Origin: Pedobacter sp. BMA
GTDB lineage: Bacteria; Bacteroidota; Bacteroidia; Sphingobacteriales; Sphingobacteriaceae
Direction: 5' to 3'
Assembly: GCF_001027745.1 (NCBI RefSeq)
Contig: NZ_LECU01000002.1
Coordinates: 310,001 to 374,000 of the forward strand
Length of the DNA: 64,000 nucleotides
Shown: piece after piece, positions 1-8,990 of the stretch
How positions within the stretch are numbered: position 1 is the stretch's first letter
How the letters are laid out: every line of letters begins with the position of its first letter
The notes under the pieces: model-generated
What the model was told of the DNA's origin: nothing
The model's database searches: none
The model's input: the letters and a program-made list of their open reading frames with translations, nothing else
Made by a program: the position numbers and the translations under genes

Positions 1-1
1 T

Positions 2-532
2 CAGGCCGATCACAAATACATCGGTCCGCCCAATATTTTAATCCCCACCAATGAATTCCTGCAGGGCTATTTTCAGTCCATCGTACCTTATGCCCGCAGT
101 GCCGGCGCCAGCATGACCGATGAAATGGGTATTCTAAAAGTAAAAGAAGGTGTGAAGCTGCTAATGATGGCCATGCCTGCCCTGCGCAATTTCCTGTTCG
201 ATTTTTCTGAACCGCATAAAATCGACCTGGAAAAATTCATGCTTAGTAACTTTCAGTTTAACGTGCCCGTAGAGAAATTCGCACAACTCACCGGCAGAAG
301 TTTAGCTGGCTTTAAACGCGATTTCCAGAAAGCTTTTAATGCACCACCCCGGCAATGGCTCCAGAACAGGCGTTTAAACGAGGCCAGGCACCTTATGGAA
401 ACCAGGCGACAGAAACCCTCTGCCATTTATCTCGATCTGGGTTTTGAGAGCCTTTCTCATTTCTCTCACGCTTTCAAGAAAAAGTTTGGTGTAGCACCAA
501 CGGAAGTAAATGACGGACAAATTAATTCTTAA
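2..532 (+). CDS. AraC-family transcriptional regulator, 5'-truncated by window edge
   Basis: The frame is open from base 2 without a start codon, so the gene begins upstream of the window; 176 residues remain. The C-terminal ~90 residues form a double helix-turn-helix of the AraC/XylS type: a first helix-turn-helix around VEKFAQLTGRSLAGFKRDF, and a second ending in the typical GFESLSHFSHAFKKKFG signature followed by APTEV. The visible N-terminal part (about 80 residues) belongs to the effector-sensing region and carries no motif I can assign. The internal ATG at 113 is not a likely start because the coding frame continues upstream of it. The target is unknown because the upstream neighbours are not visible. 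Confidence 0.85.
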   Translation, partial: QADHKYIGPPNILIPTNEFLQGYFQSIVPYARSAGASMTDEMGILKVKEGVKLLMMAMPALRNFLFDFSEPHKIDLEKFMLSNFQFNVPVEKFAQLTGRSLAGFKRDFQKAFNAPPRQWLQNRRLNEARHLMETRRQKPSAIYLDLGFESLSHFSHAFKKKFGVAPTEVNDGQINS

Positions 533-1105
533 TAAACTCAAAACGCATAATTTGCTGCAGAAAACTTAAAATACAGTAATCGTCTTAATATCAAAAGGCC
601 TCACCAACTTGTTCACCTTTGAAATTGCTGTCCATTTTTATCCTTTTTACCAGACCCAATACGGATAGTGTTATCCTGCACCAGCCCATCTGTCTGATGC
701 TATCTCCTCAATGCTACTTAAAACTCGGTATATTATCAATGCTAATCGAACATCGCTATCTCGTCCTTGCTGTCTGAACATCGCTATCTCCCCCTTGCTA
801 TCGAAAATCGCTATCTCCTCCTTGCTATCCGAACATCGCTATCCCCCTCTTGCTATCCGAACATCGCTATCTCCACCATGCATTCCGGCATAGGCGATGA
901 TGGAAGGAGAAATCGTTAAAGCTTGCGCAGTTCCATTCGAATCTTGTCTAACCCAAGGCTGCGCGCTTTTGCCGATCATTCGATCAATTCGAAACCTATC
1001 GGCACTTGTGCAGCCGCCATTGAAGCTTTGATGAATTTATCCGACATCGGCGCCAGGCCTTGATCTTTTGTTTCTTTTCCATCAAGGGAAAAGAAAAATC
1101 AACCC
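533..1105. other. Intergenic region with a tandem repeat, no gene
   Basis: No convincing coding sequence lies between the AraC gene and the small leftward gene. Its main feature is the 28-bp tandem repeat listed separately. A short open frame on the plus strand (711-893) is made of the repeat itself and gives a low-complexity Ser/Ile/Leu-rich translation. I do not consider it a gene. Confidence 0.6.
740..878. repeat. Tandem repeat, five units of about 28 bp
   Basis: Five contiguous units, four of 28 bp and one of 27 bp, share the core GAACATCGCTATCTCC preceded by TTGCTATCC. The first two units are the most diverged (TGCTAATC and TGCTGTCT at the unit start), and a partial sixth unit (TGCATTCCGGCAT) follows. 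There are no spacers between units, so this is a minisatellite and not a CRISPR array. No open frame uses it sensibly. Confidence 0.85.
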
Positions 1106-1348
1106 TTACTCCCCCCTCAACACCTCCAGCACATCCCCCAGCGCCTTATCCCGCTCCTCAAACTCCTTAAAAAGAAACGCCAGCGATTCCTTACTCGTTT
1201 CAATATGGATTTCAGGAAAGTCCTTACCTAGAATCCTGTCGTCCTGATCGTAGTGAACAAGCTCCTTTGGTTTGACGGTAATGATTTGACTGATACGGAT
1301 ATAGGTATTTTGAACCCGGATAAACTTACCGTGATGAGAGACTGGCAT
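1106..1348 (-). CDS. Hypothetical protein, 80 aa
   Basis: An 80-residue acidic, soluble protein starting at ATG 1348, with no signal peptide or membrane segment. The first half is beta-strand-like (KFIRVQNTYIRISQIITVKP), followed by a helical, charged tail (FKEFEERDKALGDVLEVLRGE). The pattern, a short beta sheet opening with residues that bind or report on an expected site followed by one helix, resembles small Bacteroidota proteins annotated only as hypothetical. I do not recognise the family. It stands alone between the repeat region and the kinase operon. Coding-like composition and a plausible fold support it as real. Confidence 0.55.
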   Translation of the reverse strand: MPVSHHGKFIRVQNTYIRISQIITVKPKELVHYDQDDRILGKDFPEIHIETSKESLAFLFKEFEERDKALGDVLEVLRGE

Positions 1349-1484
1349 GATAACTTGGATGATTTAGTTTAGTATAGTGTGGGGTCAAAAGTATCACATC
1401 AAACAAAATACACAAACGTATTCAACAAGTTTATTGATCTATATCATCAACAATTTTACGAAATATCGTTAAATGATGATAAAG

Positions 1485-4061
1485 CTATTGACTTGCAAGC
1501 CACCTAACCGCCTCATCCATATCATGGAAGAAATTCACGTTTGCGGCGCCATCAGATTCGTCGACGGTTTTCTGCGCAGCAAGCTGGGCAAAAATACTTG
1601 GCGAAAATACCCATGCAAAATCCTTGAGTCCAGCCTCGATCATTAGAGGAAACCATACTTTTGCGGCCCAGTCTGAAGCTTCAGACCAGTTACCTAATAC
1701 CTCCCGGTTATCATTAAGCACCTTTTTCAAGCCTGATTTTTTCAGTATGCCCAGCATTTGAATTCCGCCGTTCTGCACAGTTTCTACATTTTGATAGCCC
1801 GTCCAGTTCACATCCAGCCAACCTTTATCCCGGTTGCAGATGATGCTAATGTGCTCGTTATGATATTCAAATCCGCTTTCCGGGTGGCTTGACTGTAATG
1901 CTTTCTCTTCCATGGGAAGCCTGAACGAAACGGTACTGCCTTCACCGATGACACTCTCAATCCAGAAAGTTCCATCATGTCCCTTAATAATCTCTGATGA
2001 GATGAAGAGACCAAGTCCCAGTCCACCGAAACGCTCCGCCGCATTATCCGAACGGTAATAGCGGTCAAAAAGCTGCTCCAGTTCACGACTCTCTATACCG
2101 ATGCCAAAATCAGTTACTGATACCACTACGCCACCTTGATCAGTTTTGCAGCTTACGAGTACTTTATCGGTTTTTGGAGAGTATTTAATGGCATTATTAA
2201 GCAAGTTATTAACCACTTGCTCTAAACGGAAGCGGTCGCCACTGATGATTACCGGACCAGTAGATTCGAAAACCAGCGTATGACTACCCGTGCTCAACTG
2301 CATCGTTTCGCAACACTCCAGCAATAACTGCGAAATATCGAAGCTTGATGGATTAAACTGAAGTTTACCAGCGTTAATACGGCTTACATCCAGCATTTCG
2401 TTGATGAGCCGCTCGAGCTTATTGGTACTTTGATCTACCTTTTGAACATACGATCGCATTTTCACCAGATCACTGGTTCTGGCCAGCATCTGGTTAAAAG
2501 CTTTTATACTGGTAAGTGGAGTTTTAAGCTCGTGCGAAGCAACCGAAATAAACTCGTCGCGCAGCTCCTGCCCTTTCTTTTGTGCATCGATATTGGTATT
2601 TGTACCGATCCACAAACTCAACTTTCCTTCCTCAAAAATGGGCACTGCACGACCAAGGTGCCACAAATAAGCGCCGTCTGCCATTTTTAAACGAAACTGA
2701 GTCATAAAGCCCTCGCCACTTTGCAAAGAAAAAAGCCACTTTTGCCTCAGCTCTGCCAGATCATCCGGGTGAACATATTGTTGCCATCCGTCAATGAGCA
2801 GCACCGCTCTCGAATTTCCAAAATCCCGGCACACCACATCATTTACATAATCGATACTGCCATCCGCTTTTGCCGTCCATACCTGGTGCGGAATAGTATC
2901 CAATAGCGACGAAAGATATTGCTTCTCTCTTCTGCTTGCAGTGATATCCCTGCATATCACGAGCAAATTCGTTTCCGATGTTTTGGACGATACTTCAGGA
3001 ATAATCTGATAAGCATAAACGCGTACCACTCCACCTACTAAAATGTCAAGTTCTCCGTTTTGTGCCATCCCCATCCTTAAAGCAACCTTCAGCATGGGGT
3101 CAATCCTGCGGTGAATTTCGCCAGCGGTTCCCTCAAATAAAACAGGATCTCCTGAAGTAATCTGATTGGAATAGATACAATTCAGCTGATCATCAAAACG
3201 AAGAATAATGCCTGGCAGGTTTTCTGCGAGGGTTTTATATTCAAGTTCGCTGGCTTTTAAATTGCGGAACAACTGTTCCATCGGATTAACAAACGACATC
3301 TCCACATTGGCCCTGTAAATCAGGAAAAACGCAACCAGTTTCCCGTAATGCCCCAGTTCGTTAAGCACTCCGTGATTAGTGGTATAGGTGGCAAAACAGC
3401 ATTCGCTAAGTATAGCAAAGAAAATGGAACCTGCCAGTAGTTGAAATGTTCTGCGGTCAAACTTTTTTTGGTTAAAAACAAGTAGTACCAACGAAACAAT
3501 TAGAATGAGGATAACAACGTACTCACTGTAAATCTTGAAAGGAGTTTGCCCCTGACCTTCCACAAAACAAACCGGAAAAATCTTCCAGAGCAATATACTG
3601 GCAGCTATCAGAAAGGTAATCACGAAGTAGATGACAAACAGCAGGTCGCTGTTAATTCTGCGCTTTCTGTTAATCATCAGAAAACCGATTAAAAAGATTC
3701 CCGCTTCCATAGCCCTGGTGGCAATCCAGAACTGGTTGGCCTGATAACCATCAGAAGGAATAACATTCATGCCCTTAAACGTCAGGGTATGCAACAAATC
3801 CAGCGCGCCGATAAACAGGTAACTGAGTCCAACAACGTGCAGGTACTTATTATCCTGCATGCGCCTCGAGTTCCAGGCCACAATAAATACCGCAAAGGCC
3901 ACTACGATTGAAAAAAGCTCTACCAGTGTGTGGAAAAGCATGTAACTGTAAGCTTTGCTATAGAAAAATACCAGCACTAAGCAAATGAACGCAAATACTG
4001 TGCGGTAATATTGATTTAAAAATGAGCGGATAGCGGGCAAATGAATGGGATTTAAAGACAA
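1485..4061 (-). CDS. Membrane sensor histidine kinase: MASE3, PAS, PAS, HisKA, HATPase_c, C-terminal STAS-like domain
   Basis: An 858-aa hybrid-free sensor kinase. Residues ~15-250 hold about eight membrane helices with the MASE3 hallmarks (HTLVELFS, GALDLLHTLTFKGM, QFWIATRAMEA). Two PAS domains follow (~270-375 and ~380-495), the second with the usual W-G-T-N-T-N-I-D ending. HisKA carries the phospho-acceptor near His510 (SHELKTPLTS). HATPase_c has its N box (NNLLNNAIKYSP), G1 (DFGIGI) and G2 (GGLGLGLFIS). The last ~120 residues are an unusual extra domain resembling SpoIIAA/STAS-like proteins, ending in DMDEAVRWLASQ. The frame has no ATG near its beginning, so TTG at 4061 is the likely start, 10 bp after the stop of the upstream kinase gene, suggesting translational coupling. 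No response regulator is adjacent in the operon. Confidence 0.88.
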   Translation of the reverse strand: MSLNPIHLPAIRSFLNQYYRTVFAFICLVLVFFYSKAYSYMLFHTLVELFSIVVAFAVFIVAWNSRRMQDNKYLHVVGLSYLFIGALDLLHTLTFKGMNVIPSDGYQANQFWIATRAMEAGIFLIGFLMINRKRRINSDLLFVIYFVITFLIAASILLWKIFPVCFVEGQGQTPFKIYSEYVVILILIVSLVLLVFNQKKFDRRTFQLLAGSIFFAILSECCFATYTTNHGVLNELGHYGKLVAFFLIYRANVEMSFVNPMEQLFRNLKASELEYKTLAENLPGIILRFDDQLNCIYSNQITSGDPVLFEGTAGEIHRRIDPMLKVALRMGMAQNGELDILVGGVVRVYAYQIIPEVSSKTSETNLLVICRDITASRREKQYLSSLLDTIPHQVWTAKADGSIDYVNDVVCRDFGNSRAVLLIDGWQQYVHPDDLAELRQKWLFSLQSGEGFMTQFRLKMADGAYLWHLGRAVPIFEEGKLSLWIGTNTNIDAQKKGQELRDEFISVASHELKTPLTSIKAFNQMLARTSDLVKMRSYVQKVDQSTNKLERLINEMLDVSRINAGKLQFNPSSFDISQLLLECCETMQLSTGSHTLVFESTGPVIISGDRFRLEQVVNNLLNNAIKYSPKTDKVLVSCKTDQGGVVVSVTDFGIGIESRELEQLFDRYYRSDNAAERFGGLGLGLFISSEIIKGHDGTFWIESVIGEGSTVSFRLPMEEKALQSSHPESGFEYHNEHISIICNRDKGWLDVNWTGYQNVETVQNGGIQMLGILKKSGLKKVLNDNREVLGNWSEASDWAAKVWFPLMIEAGLKDFAWVFSPSIFAQLAAQKTVDESDGAANVNFFHDMDEAVRWLASQ

Positions 4062-4071
4062 ATATAATTAT

Positions 4072-5871
4072 TTATCCCAACCCATGCTTAAGTGGCAGGG
4101 TAAAATGAAAAACCGACCCTTTTATGCCATCGCTTTTAACACCAATTTCGCCATGGTGACGGCGGATAATCTCTGCGCAAAGGTATAAGCCGATCCCGAA
4201 GCCTTTAATATTCTCCGTTTCCTTACGCTCTATTCTATGGAAACGCGAGAACAACTTTTCCTGATCGAAAAGTGTTACACCCATACCTTCATCTTTAATC
4301 ATCACCCGCGCAAACAAACCATCTTGCACACAGGCAACATTAATTGTAGAACCAATGGGCGAATATTTCACTGCATTGGTAAGCAGGTTGGAAATTACCT
4401 GTCCCAGCTTTTCACGGTCAGCATGTACTTCTGTGTACTCTACAGGGGCAAATATCACCTGGTGAGTGGAAATAATGGCGATGCTTTCCTCTTCTGCTTC
4501 TTTCATCAGTTCGGCCATATCAAACGTGGTTAAATCAAGCGGAATTTTCCCGGTTTCCGCACGTTTGGTGTTTAGAAAACCATCAACCATCAGGTTCATT
4601 TTACGGGTCTGGTTTGCTGCCCGCTGCAAAATTTTAACACCTGCCGTATTGTTGCTCGCCGTCAGCATCCTTTCCAGCAGTTGTACGTATCCGGCCATTG
4701 AAGTTAGTGGGGTTTTCAATTCGTGACTAACCATGCTGATGAAATCATTTTTGCGCTGCTCATCTTCCTTCTGCTCTGTAATATCCATCACAGTACCTGA
4801 TAAATATGACTTTCTGCCCTTATCCTCAGGATTAAGCTTCCCCATGGCTTTAACCCACCTGACACGTTTATCCATAAAACTGATTATCGGATATTCAATA
4901 TTATAAGGCTGATGGTTTTGAATGGCAAGATTGACTTCATCCAGTACCAGTTGCCGGTAGTCATCCCTTACCTGCGCCATGGCAGCTTCGAAGGTCATGT
5001 TCGCAGAATGTGGGTAGCCAAAAAAGTCTTTTAATCTTGGTGATGATATCATCTCCCGGGTATTGGCATCAATATACCAGAGTCCGAGCTGTGCCTGCTC
5101 TATCGCCAGATCTTTCATCTCTTCACTATCGGCAAGCTTTGCATTGGCCAATATCAGCTCTCTTTGACTGGCCTGGAAAGCTGCTACAGAGGCTGAAAGC
5201 TCCTTATTGGTTTCAAGTAGCGTATCGTTGATATTGGTGAGTTCAGTATTGAGGAGTTCAATTTCCCGCTTACTTCTAACCAGTTCTTCATTGGAAGCGT
5301 TAAGCTCCTCGTTCATGGCCTCAATTTCTTCATTGATCTCCAGTTGTTTCTGGATTTCGTTGATTGCAGATAGCCTCAGCTCAATTTCAGCCATTACCAC
5401 CTTGGCCATGCGCTTCAAAATCTTATCATCCCGTTCATCAAAACTCCGCTCCACCTGGTCAATGATACATAGCGTACCTATTCTGAAACCATCAGGCGTA
5501 GTAATCGGCGCACCGGCATAAAACTTTAGCCCAAAATCGCCAACCACATTAGGGTTTGTAAGTAAACAAGGTTCGTTTAAAGGATCGGTAAATACTGTGG
5601 TTTCATGGTTTAGTACAGCCAGCGAACATAAACTTACACCACGCAAGGTGCGTTTAGCTTTGCCCATTCCAATATTTGCTTTAAAATAAACTTCTTCCCG
5701 ATCTACCAGAGAGATCAGGGAAATGGGTACACCAAAAATTTCGGTTGCAAGCCTGGCAATATCATCAAAAGACTCTTCTGAAGGTGTGTCGAGAATTTGA
5801 TATCTACGCAAGGCACTAATCCGTTGTTCATCGTTTTCAGGGATTATATTAATCCCAAATGTATTTTCCAT
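4072..5871 (-). CDS. Cytoplasmic sensor histidine kinase: GAF, coiled coil, PAS, HisKA, HATPase_c
   Basis: A 599-aa soluble kinase with no membrane segment. Residues ~15-165 are a GAF domain opening with the common LRRYQILDTPSEESFDDIA motif and containing FYAGAPI and GTLCIID. Residues ~165-255 are a long Glu/Leu/Asn-rich coiled coil (repeated NEEL/NEEI heptads), a usual signalling helix between sensor and kinase. A PAS domain spans ~256-368. HisKA has the acceptor His383 in SHELKTPLTS, and HATPase_c has NLLTNAVKYSP, DEGMGV and GFGIGLYLC. It is the first gene of a two-kinase leftward operon; the MASE3 kinase follows after 10 bp. The ligand of the GAF domain is not evident. The short region 5872-6041 separates it from a divergent permease gene. 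Confidence 0.9.
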   Translation of the reverse strand: MENTFGINIIPENDEQRISALRRYQILDTPSEESFDDIARLATEIFGVPISLISLVDREEVYFKANIGMGKAKRTLRGVSLCSLAVLNHETTVFTDPLNEPCLLTNPNVVGDFGLKFYAGAPITTPDGFRIGTLCIIDQVERSFDERDDKILKRMAKVVMAEIELRLSAINEIQKQLEINEEIEAMNEELNASNEELVRSKREIELLNTELTNINDTLLETNKELSASVAAFQASQRELILANAKLADSEEMKDLAIEQAQLGLWYIDANTREMISSPRLKDFFGYPHSANMTFEAAMAQVRDDYRQLVLDEVNLAIQNHQPYNIEYPIISFMDKRVRWVKAMGKLNPEDKGRKSYLSGTVMDITEQKEDEQRKNDFISMVSHELKTPLTSMAGYVQLLERMLTASNNTAGVKILQRAANQTRKMNLMVDGFLNTKRAETGKIPLDLTTFDMAELMKEAEEESIAIISTHQVIFAPVEYTEVHADREKLGQVISNLLTNAVKYSPIGSTINVACVQDGLFARVMIKDEGMGVTLFDQEKLFSRFHRIERKETENIKGFGIGLYLCAEIIRRHHGEIGVKSDGIKGSVFHFTLPLKHGLG

Positions 5872-6041
5872 TGATATCTGATTCCTATAACTGCTAACGG
5901 AATAAATTCAGCTTTGTTTGGAATCAGTCGAAATAAAAGCTACAAGTTGTAACTTACCCGGATGATTTAATTTCCCGCGATTCTTTTGGCCAAAAGAGAA
6001 CTTTATCAGCTAAATCTTGTTCCCACTTCACAATTGATCTC

Positions 6042-7136
6042 ATGAACAAAAATTATCCATTCTACATCAAGGCTCCGGTAATCCTGTTAGGCCTGGTGAT
6101 ATCGGTTTACATTTTGAGCGTTTTACGCGACGTACTTGTGCCACTTGCCTTCTCCGCACTCATTGCCATCCTGTTAAATCCTTTATCGGTACGGTTAGAA
6201 CGACGTATGCCGCGTGCATTGGCCATTGCCATCTCTATGCTCATTGCCCTTGCGGTTTTAATGGGCCTGATGTATTTCCTCTCGTCCCAGATAGCCCATT
6301 TCTTCGATAACCTCGACGCCATGAAAAAAAAATTGGTGGAGCTCATGCACAACTTGCAGCAATGGCTGGAACATACTTTTGGAATTACTACCCAAAAACA
6401 GGTGCAAATGCTTAATGATGCAGCCAGCAGCGGAAAAGCAATGATAGGACAAACCTTGAGTGGCGTGCTCGGTATACTGAGCGTGGTATTTCTGATTCCG
6501 GTATACACTTTCCTCATCATGTTTTATAAAATGCTTATCCTCAACTTTCTTTATGAAGTCTTTTCAGAAGAAAATAAAGCCAAGGTGGGCGAAATACTCG
6601 CAGAAACCAAAGCGGCAATACAAAGTTACATTGTAGGTCTCCTGATTGAAACAGGAATTGTTGCAGTGATGAACTCGGTTTCCTTGCTACTGTTAGGCGT
6701 GCCAAACGCCATCCTGATTGGCGTAATCGGGGCTATACTTAATCTGCTGCCTTACATTGGAGGTATCGTTGCCATTGCCCTGCCGGTATTGATGGTTACA
6801 CTAACACAGGATGGGTTTACCACTCAACTGCTGATTATCGCTGCTTATGCGATCATTCAGTTTATCGACAATAACATACTGGTGCCTAGAATTGTATCCT
6901 CAAAGGTAGAAATCAATGCTTTGATATCCATTGTAATTGTTTTACTGGGCGCAGCCTTATGGGGCGTACCTGGCATGTTCCTTTCAATTCCGTTCATCGC
7001 AGTATTAAAAATTATTTTCGACCGCATAGACGGACTCAAACCCTGGGGAAAACTGTTGGGCGATACTGTACCGACAGAGCACATGGGGCAAATCAAACGC
7101 CTGCGAAGGAAACGGGTGCCAGTAGCTAAAAGCTAA
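6042..7136 (+). CDS. AI-2E family transporter (PerM/YdiK-type membrane protein)
   Basis: A 364-aa polytopic inner-membrane protein. It has two N-terminal helices (~10-45), a third at ~60-80, a soluble amphipathic segment (~85-140), then a C-terminal block of five helices. The conserved family motif is seen in NLLPYIGGIVAIALPV (residues ~235-250) and in IQFIDNNILVPRIV shortly after. Members of this family (TqsA, PerM, SpoIIE-associated YtvI) are described as exporters of AI-2 or as sodium/proton antiporters. The substrate cannot be chosen from sequence. The tail is basic (KRLRRKRVPVAKS). It diverges from the kinase operon and stands alone. Confidence 0.88.
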   Translation: MNKNYPFYIKAPVILLGLVISVYILSVLRDVLVPLAFSALIAILLNPLSVRLERRMPRALAIAISMLIALAVLMGLMYFLSSQIAHFFDNLDAMKKKLVELMHNLQQWLEHTFGITTQKQVQMLNDAASSGKAMIGQTLSGVLGILSVVFLIPVYTFLIMFYKMLILNFLYEVFSEENKAKVGEILAETKAAIQSYIVGLLIETGIVAVMNSVSLLLLGVPNAILIGVIGAILNLLPYIGGIVAIALPVLMVTLTQDGFTTQLLIIAAYAIIQFIDNNILVPRIVSSKVEINALISIVIVLLGAALWGVPGMFLSIPFIAVLKIIFDRIDGLKPWGKLLGDTVPTEHMGQIKRLRRKRVPVAKS

Positions 7137-7392
7137 AGTCAACCGCCTACCCCGGTAGTTAAATCTGACATCAATTACCCGTTGACGAATATTCCTGTAT
7201 GAGCTAGAATACTTACCGATTACAAAACAATGGGTTGCCACGTGTGGTTATCAGAATATCATTATACAAAGCTGAAGCGATAACCAATTTTGATGAGGGC
7301 TCTTTTCCAGCAGGGTCCTCCCACAAAAGTCAACTAATCCCCTATAGAATGTCCGTTTTGATCTTATTTTCACAACGATTAGACTATCATTT

Positions 7393-7785
7393 ATGAATAA
7401 AAAACAGTATAGCTGTATCATTATTGATGATGATCCGGATTTTCTGGAATCCATGTCCACATATATTTCCCTCATTCCCAAACTTAAGTTAATAGGATCT
7501 TATTCGAACCATAATGAAGTATTACGAGACAGCCAGGGGTGGGACCAAATAGACTTCCTGTTTCTCGACATTCGCATGGAAGTGTCTGGAATAGACCTTG
7601 CCAGGATGATACGCCCCTGCTTTAAATACCTGATTTTTCACACTTCATACAGTGAGTTTGCATTGGATGCGTTTCATGTAGGTGGCGATCATTACCTGGT
7701 GAAACCCTTTAGCATTTCCCGATTGATTGAAGCGGTTAATGCGGTGCTCAAAAGAAACCGGGAAAGCTTGCTCCCCGCACATTAG
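7393..7785 (+). CDS. Receiver-only response regulator
   Basis: A 130-aa protein consisting of a single receiver domain. Visible features are the acidic pocket (IIDDDPDF, residues ~11-17), the phospho-acceptor Asp59 in FLFLDIRM, the switch Thr84 in FHTS and the conserved Lys104 in LVKPF. It resembles the receiver half of LytTR-type regulators, but the LytTR DNA-binding domain is absent: only ~15 residues follow the last helix. It is therefore probably a phosphorelay intermediate or acts by protein contact. A PAS histidine kinase begins 131 bp downstream on the same strand and is the obvious candidate partner. The 256-bp space before it shows nothing I can name. Confidence 0.88.
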   Translation: MNKKQYSCIIIDDDPDFLESMSTYISLIPKLKLIGSYSNHNEVLRDSQGWDQIDFLFLDIRMEVSGIDLARMIRPCFKYLIFHTSYSEFALDAFHVGGDHYLVKPFSISRLIEAVNAVLKRNRESLLPAH

Positions 7786-7916
7786 AACCATTATTATTAA
7801 TCCAATTGCCTTTACTTTTTAAAATAAAGTCTCAATTAATCGTATATTCCGCCATTCCTTTCGTCGTCTCCCGCTGTTAAAACGATTCATTTTTCGTCAC
7901 ATCCCTAATTCAGAAT

Positions 7917-8990
7917 ATGAGCAATACATCAGCTATACTTGCTGCGGTACAGAAAAACGATCCCGTAATTTGCGTTGTTTTTAACGATGCAGATGGCAAT
8001 ATCCTTTACCGCAATCCAGGCTTTATACAGTTTTTCGATAAAATGGCGCAGTCCAAAGCAATAAGGGAAATCAGTGCACTTATCCACCAGGACGACTACA
8101 CCTATGTGAAGCAAAGCTATGAAAGGAACAAAACCGGTGAGCAACAGTCTTACATTGAATTCAGGCTTGTATTTGAACACCAGATCTTTTTCCTACGGAT
8201 GAATTTGAGATTTGATGATATTGATGGGACTTCGGTGGCCATAGCTTACCTGGAAGATCGGAGTGTAGAGAAAAAGCACATCGATTATCTTCAGGAGTTT
8301 GCAAATAAAAAGAACGCCGCTTTGAGTATATTGAGCCACGACCTGGCAGGGCCGCTTGGCGTAATCCAGATGATGTCAGACATGCTCATTTCCCACAAAG
8401 ACCTCGAAAGCAATCTGCAGATCGAAAAAATGCTCAACCTGATCAGCAGAAGTTCAAAGAAAGGCATTGCTATGATTCAGGACCTGATTAAAAAGGAATT
8501 TCTGGAAAGCATTGGCGTAGAAATGGTCAGGAGCCGTGTGAACCTGGTAGACAGGATGAACCAGTTGTTTGAAGAATACAAAAGTGGTGAGCAGATGTTG
8601 AATATTGATTTTACCTTTGAAGTGGAAAGTGATGAGATCTATGCAGAAGTCGATGAAAGTAAGTTTATTCAGGTCATCAATAACCTGGTTTCCAATTCAC
8701 TCAAATTTACACCTGATGGTGGACGAATCACAGTACGGATTACCGAGAATGAACAGATATTAACCATCTCCGTAAGTGATACGGGCATTGGGATCCCGAA
8801 GCAATTCCATGCAGACCTGTTTAAAAAATTTAACCCTGCCGGCAGAAGCGGATTAAAAGGTGAGCCTTCAGTGGGACTGGGAATGTCCACCATTAAAACC
8901 ATTCTGGACTGGCACCAGGCAGAAATATGGTTCGAATCTGAAGAAGGCAAAGGCACGACATTTTATATATCCCTTGCTCACACTGAATAA
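7917..8990 (+). CDS. PAS-domain sensor histidine kinase, soluble
   Basis: A 357-aa kinase without membrane segments. Residues ~10-115 are PAS-like (FNDADGNILYRNPGF near the start). HisKA contains His141 in SILSHDLAGPLG, with Asp after the His where Glu is commoner. The ATP-binding domain has the N box (NNLVSNSLKFTPDGG), G1 (SDTGIGIP) and G2 (VGLGMSTIK), so it should be catalytically competent. It lies 131 bp downstream of the receiver-only regulator on the same strand and probably forms a two-component pair with it. The input signal is unknown. It marks the right edge of the compact signalling block; gene-poor DNA follows. Confidence 0.88.
   Translation: MSNTSAILAAVQKNDPVICVVFNDADGNILYRNPGFIQFFDKMAQSKAIREISALIHQDDYTYVKQSYERNKTGEQQSYIEFRLVFEHQIFFLRMNLRFDDIDGTSVAIAYLEDRSVEKKHIDYLQEFANKKNAALSILSHDLAGPLGVIQMMSDMLISHKDLESNLQIEKMLNLISRSSKKGIAMIQDLIKKEFLESIGVEMVRSRVNLVDRMNQLFEEYKSGEQMLNIDFTFEVESDEIYAEVDESKFIQVINNLVSNSLKFTPDGGRITVRITENEQILTISVSDTGIGIPKQFHADLFKKFNPAGRSGLKGEPSVGLGMSTIKTILDWHQAEIWFESEEGKGTTFYISLAHTE

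Noticed and set aside
740..878. CRISPR array
   Set aside because: Units are contiguous with no spacers, the repeat is not palindromic, and no cas genes are present.
711..893. Plus-strand open frame of 60 codons
   Set aside because: It is the translation of the 28-bp tandem repeat; low complexity and no start context.
6107..6520. Minus-strand open frame of 137 codons
   Set aside because: Antisense to the AI-2E transporter gene, whose family motifs are clear; the antisense translation has no recognisable features.
7150..7161. Hairpin CTACC/GGTAG after the AI-2E transporter gene
   Set aside because: The loop would be two bases, sterically impossible for a full stem, and no T-run follows.
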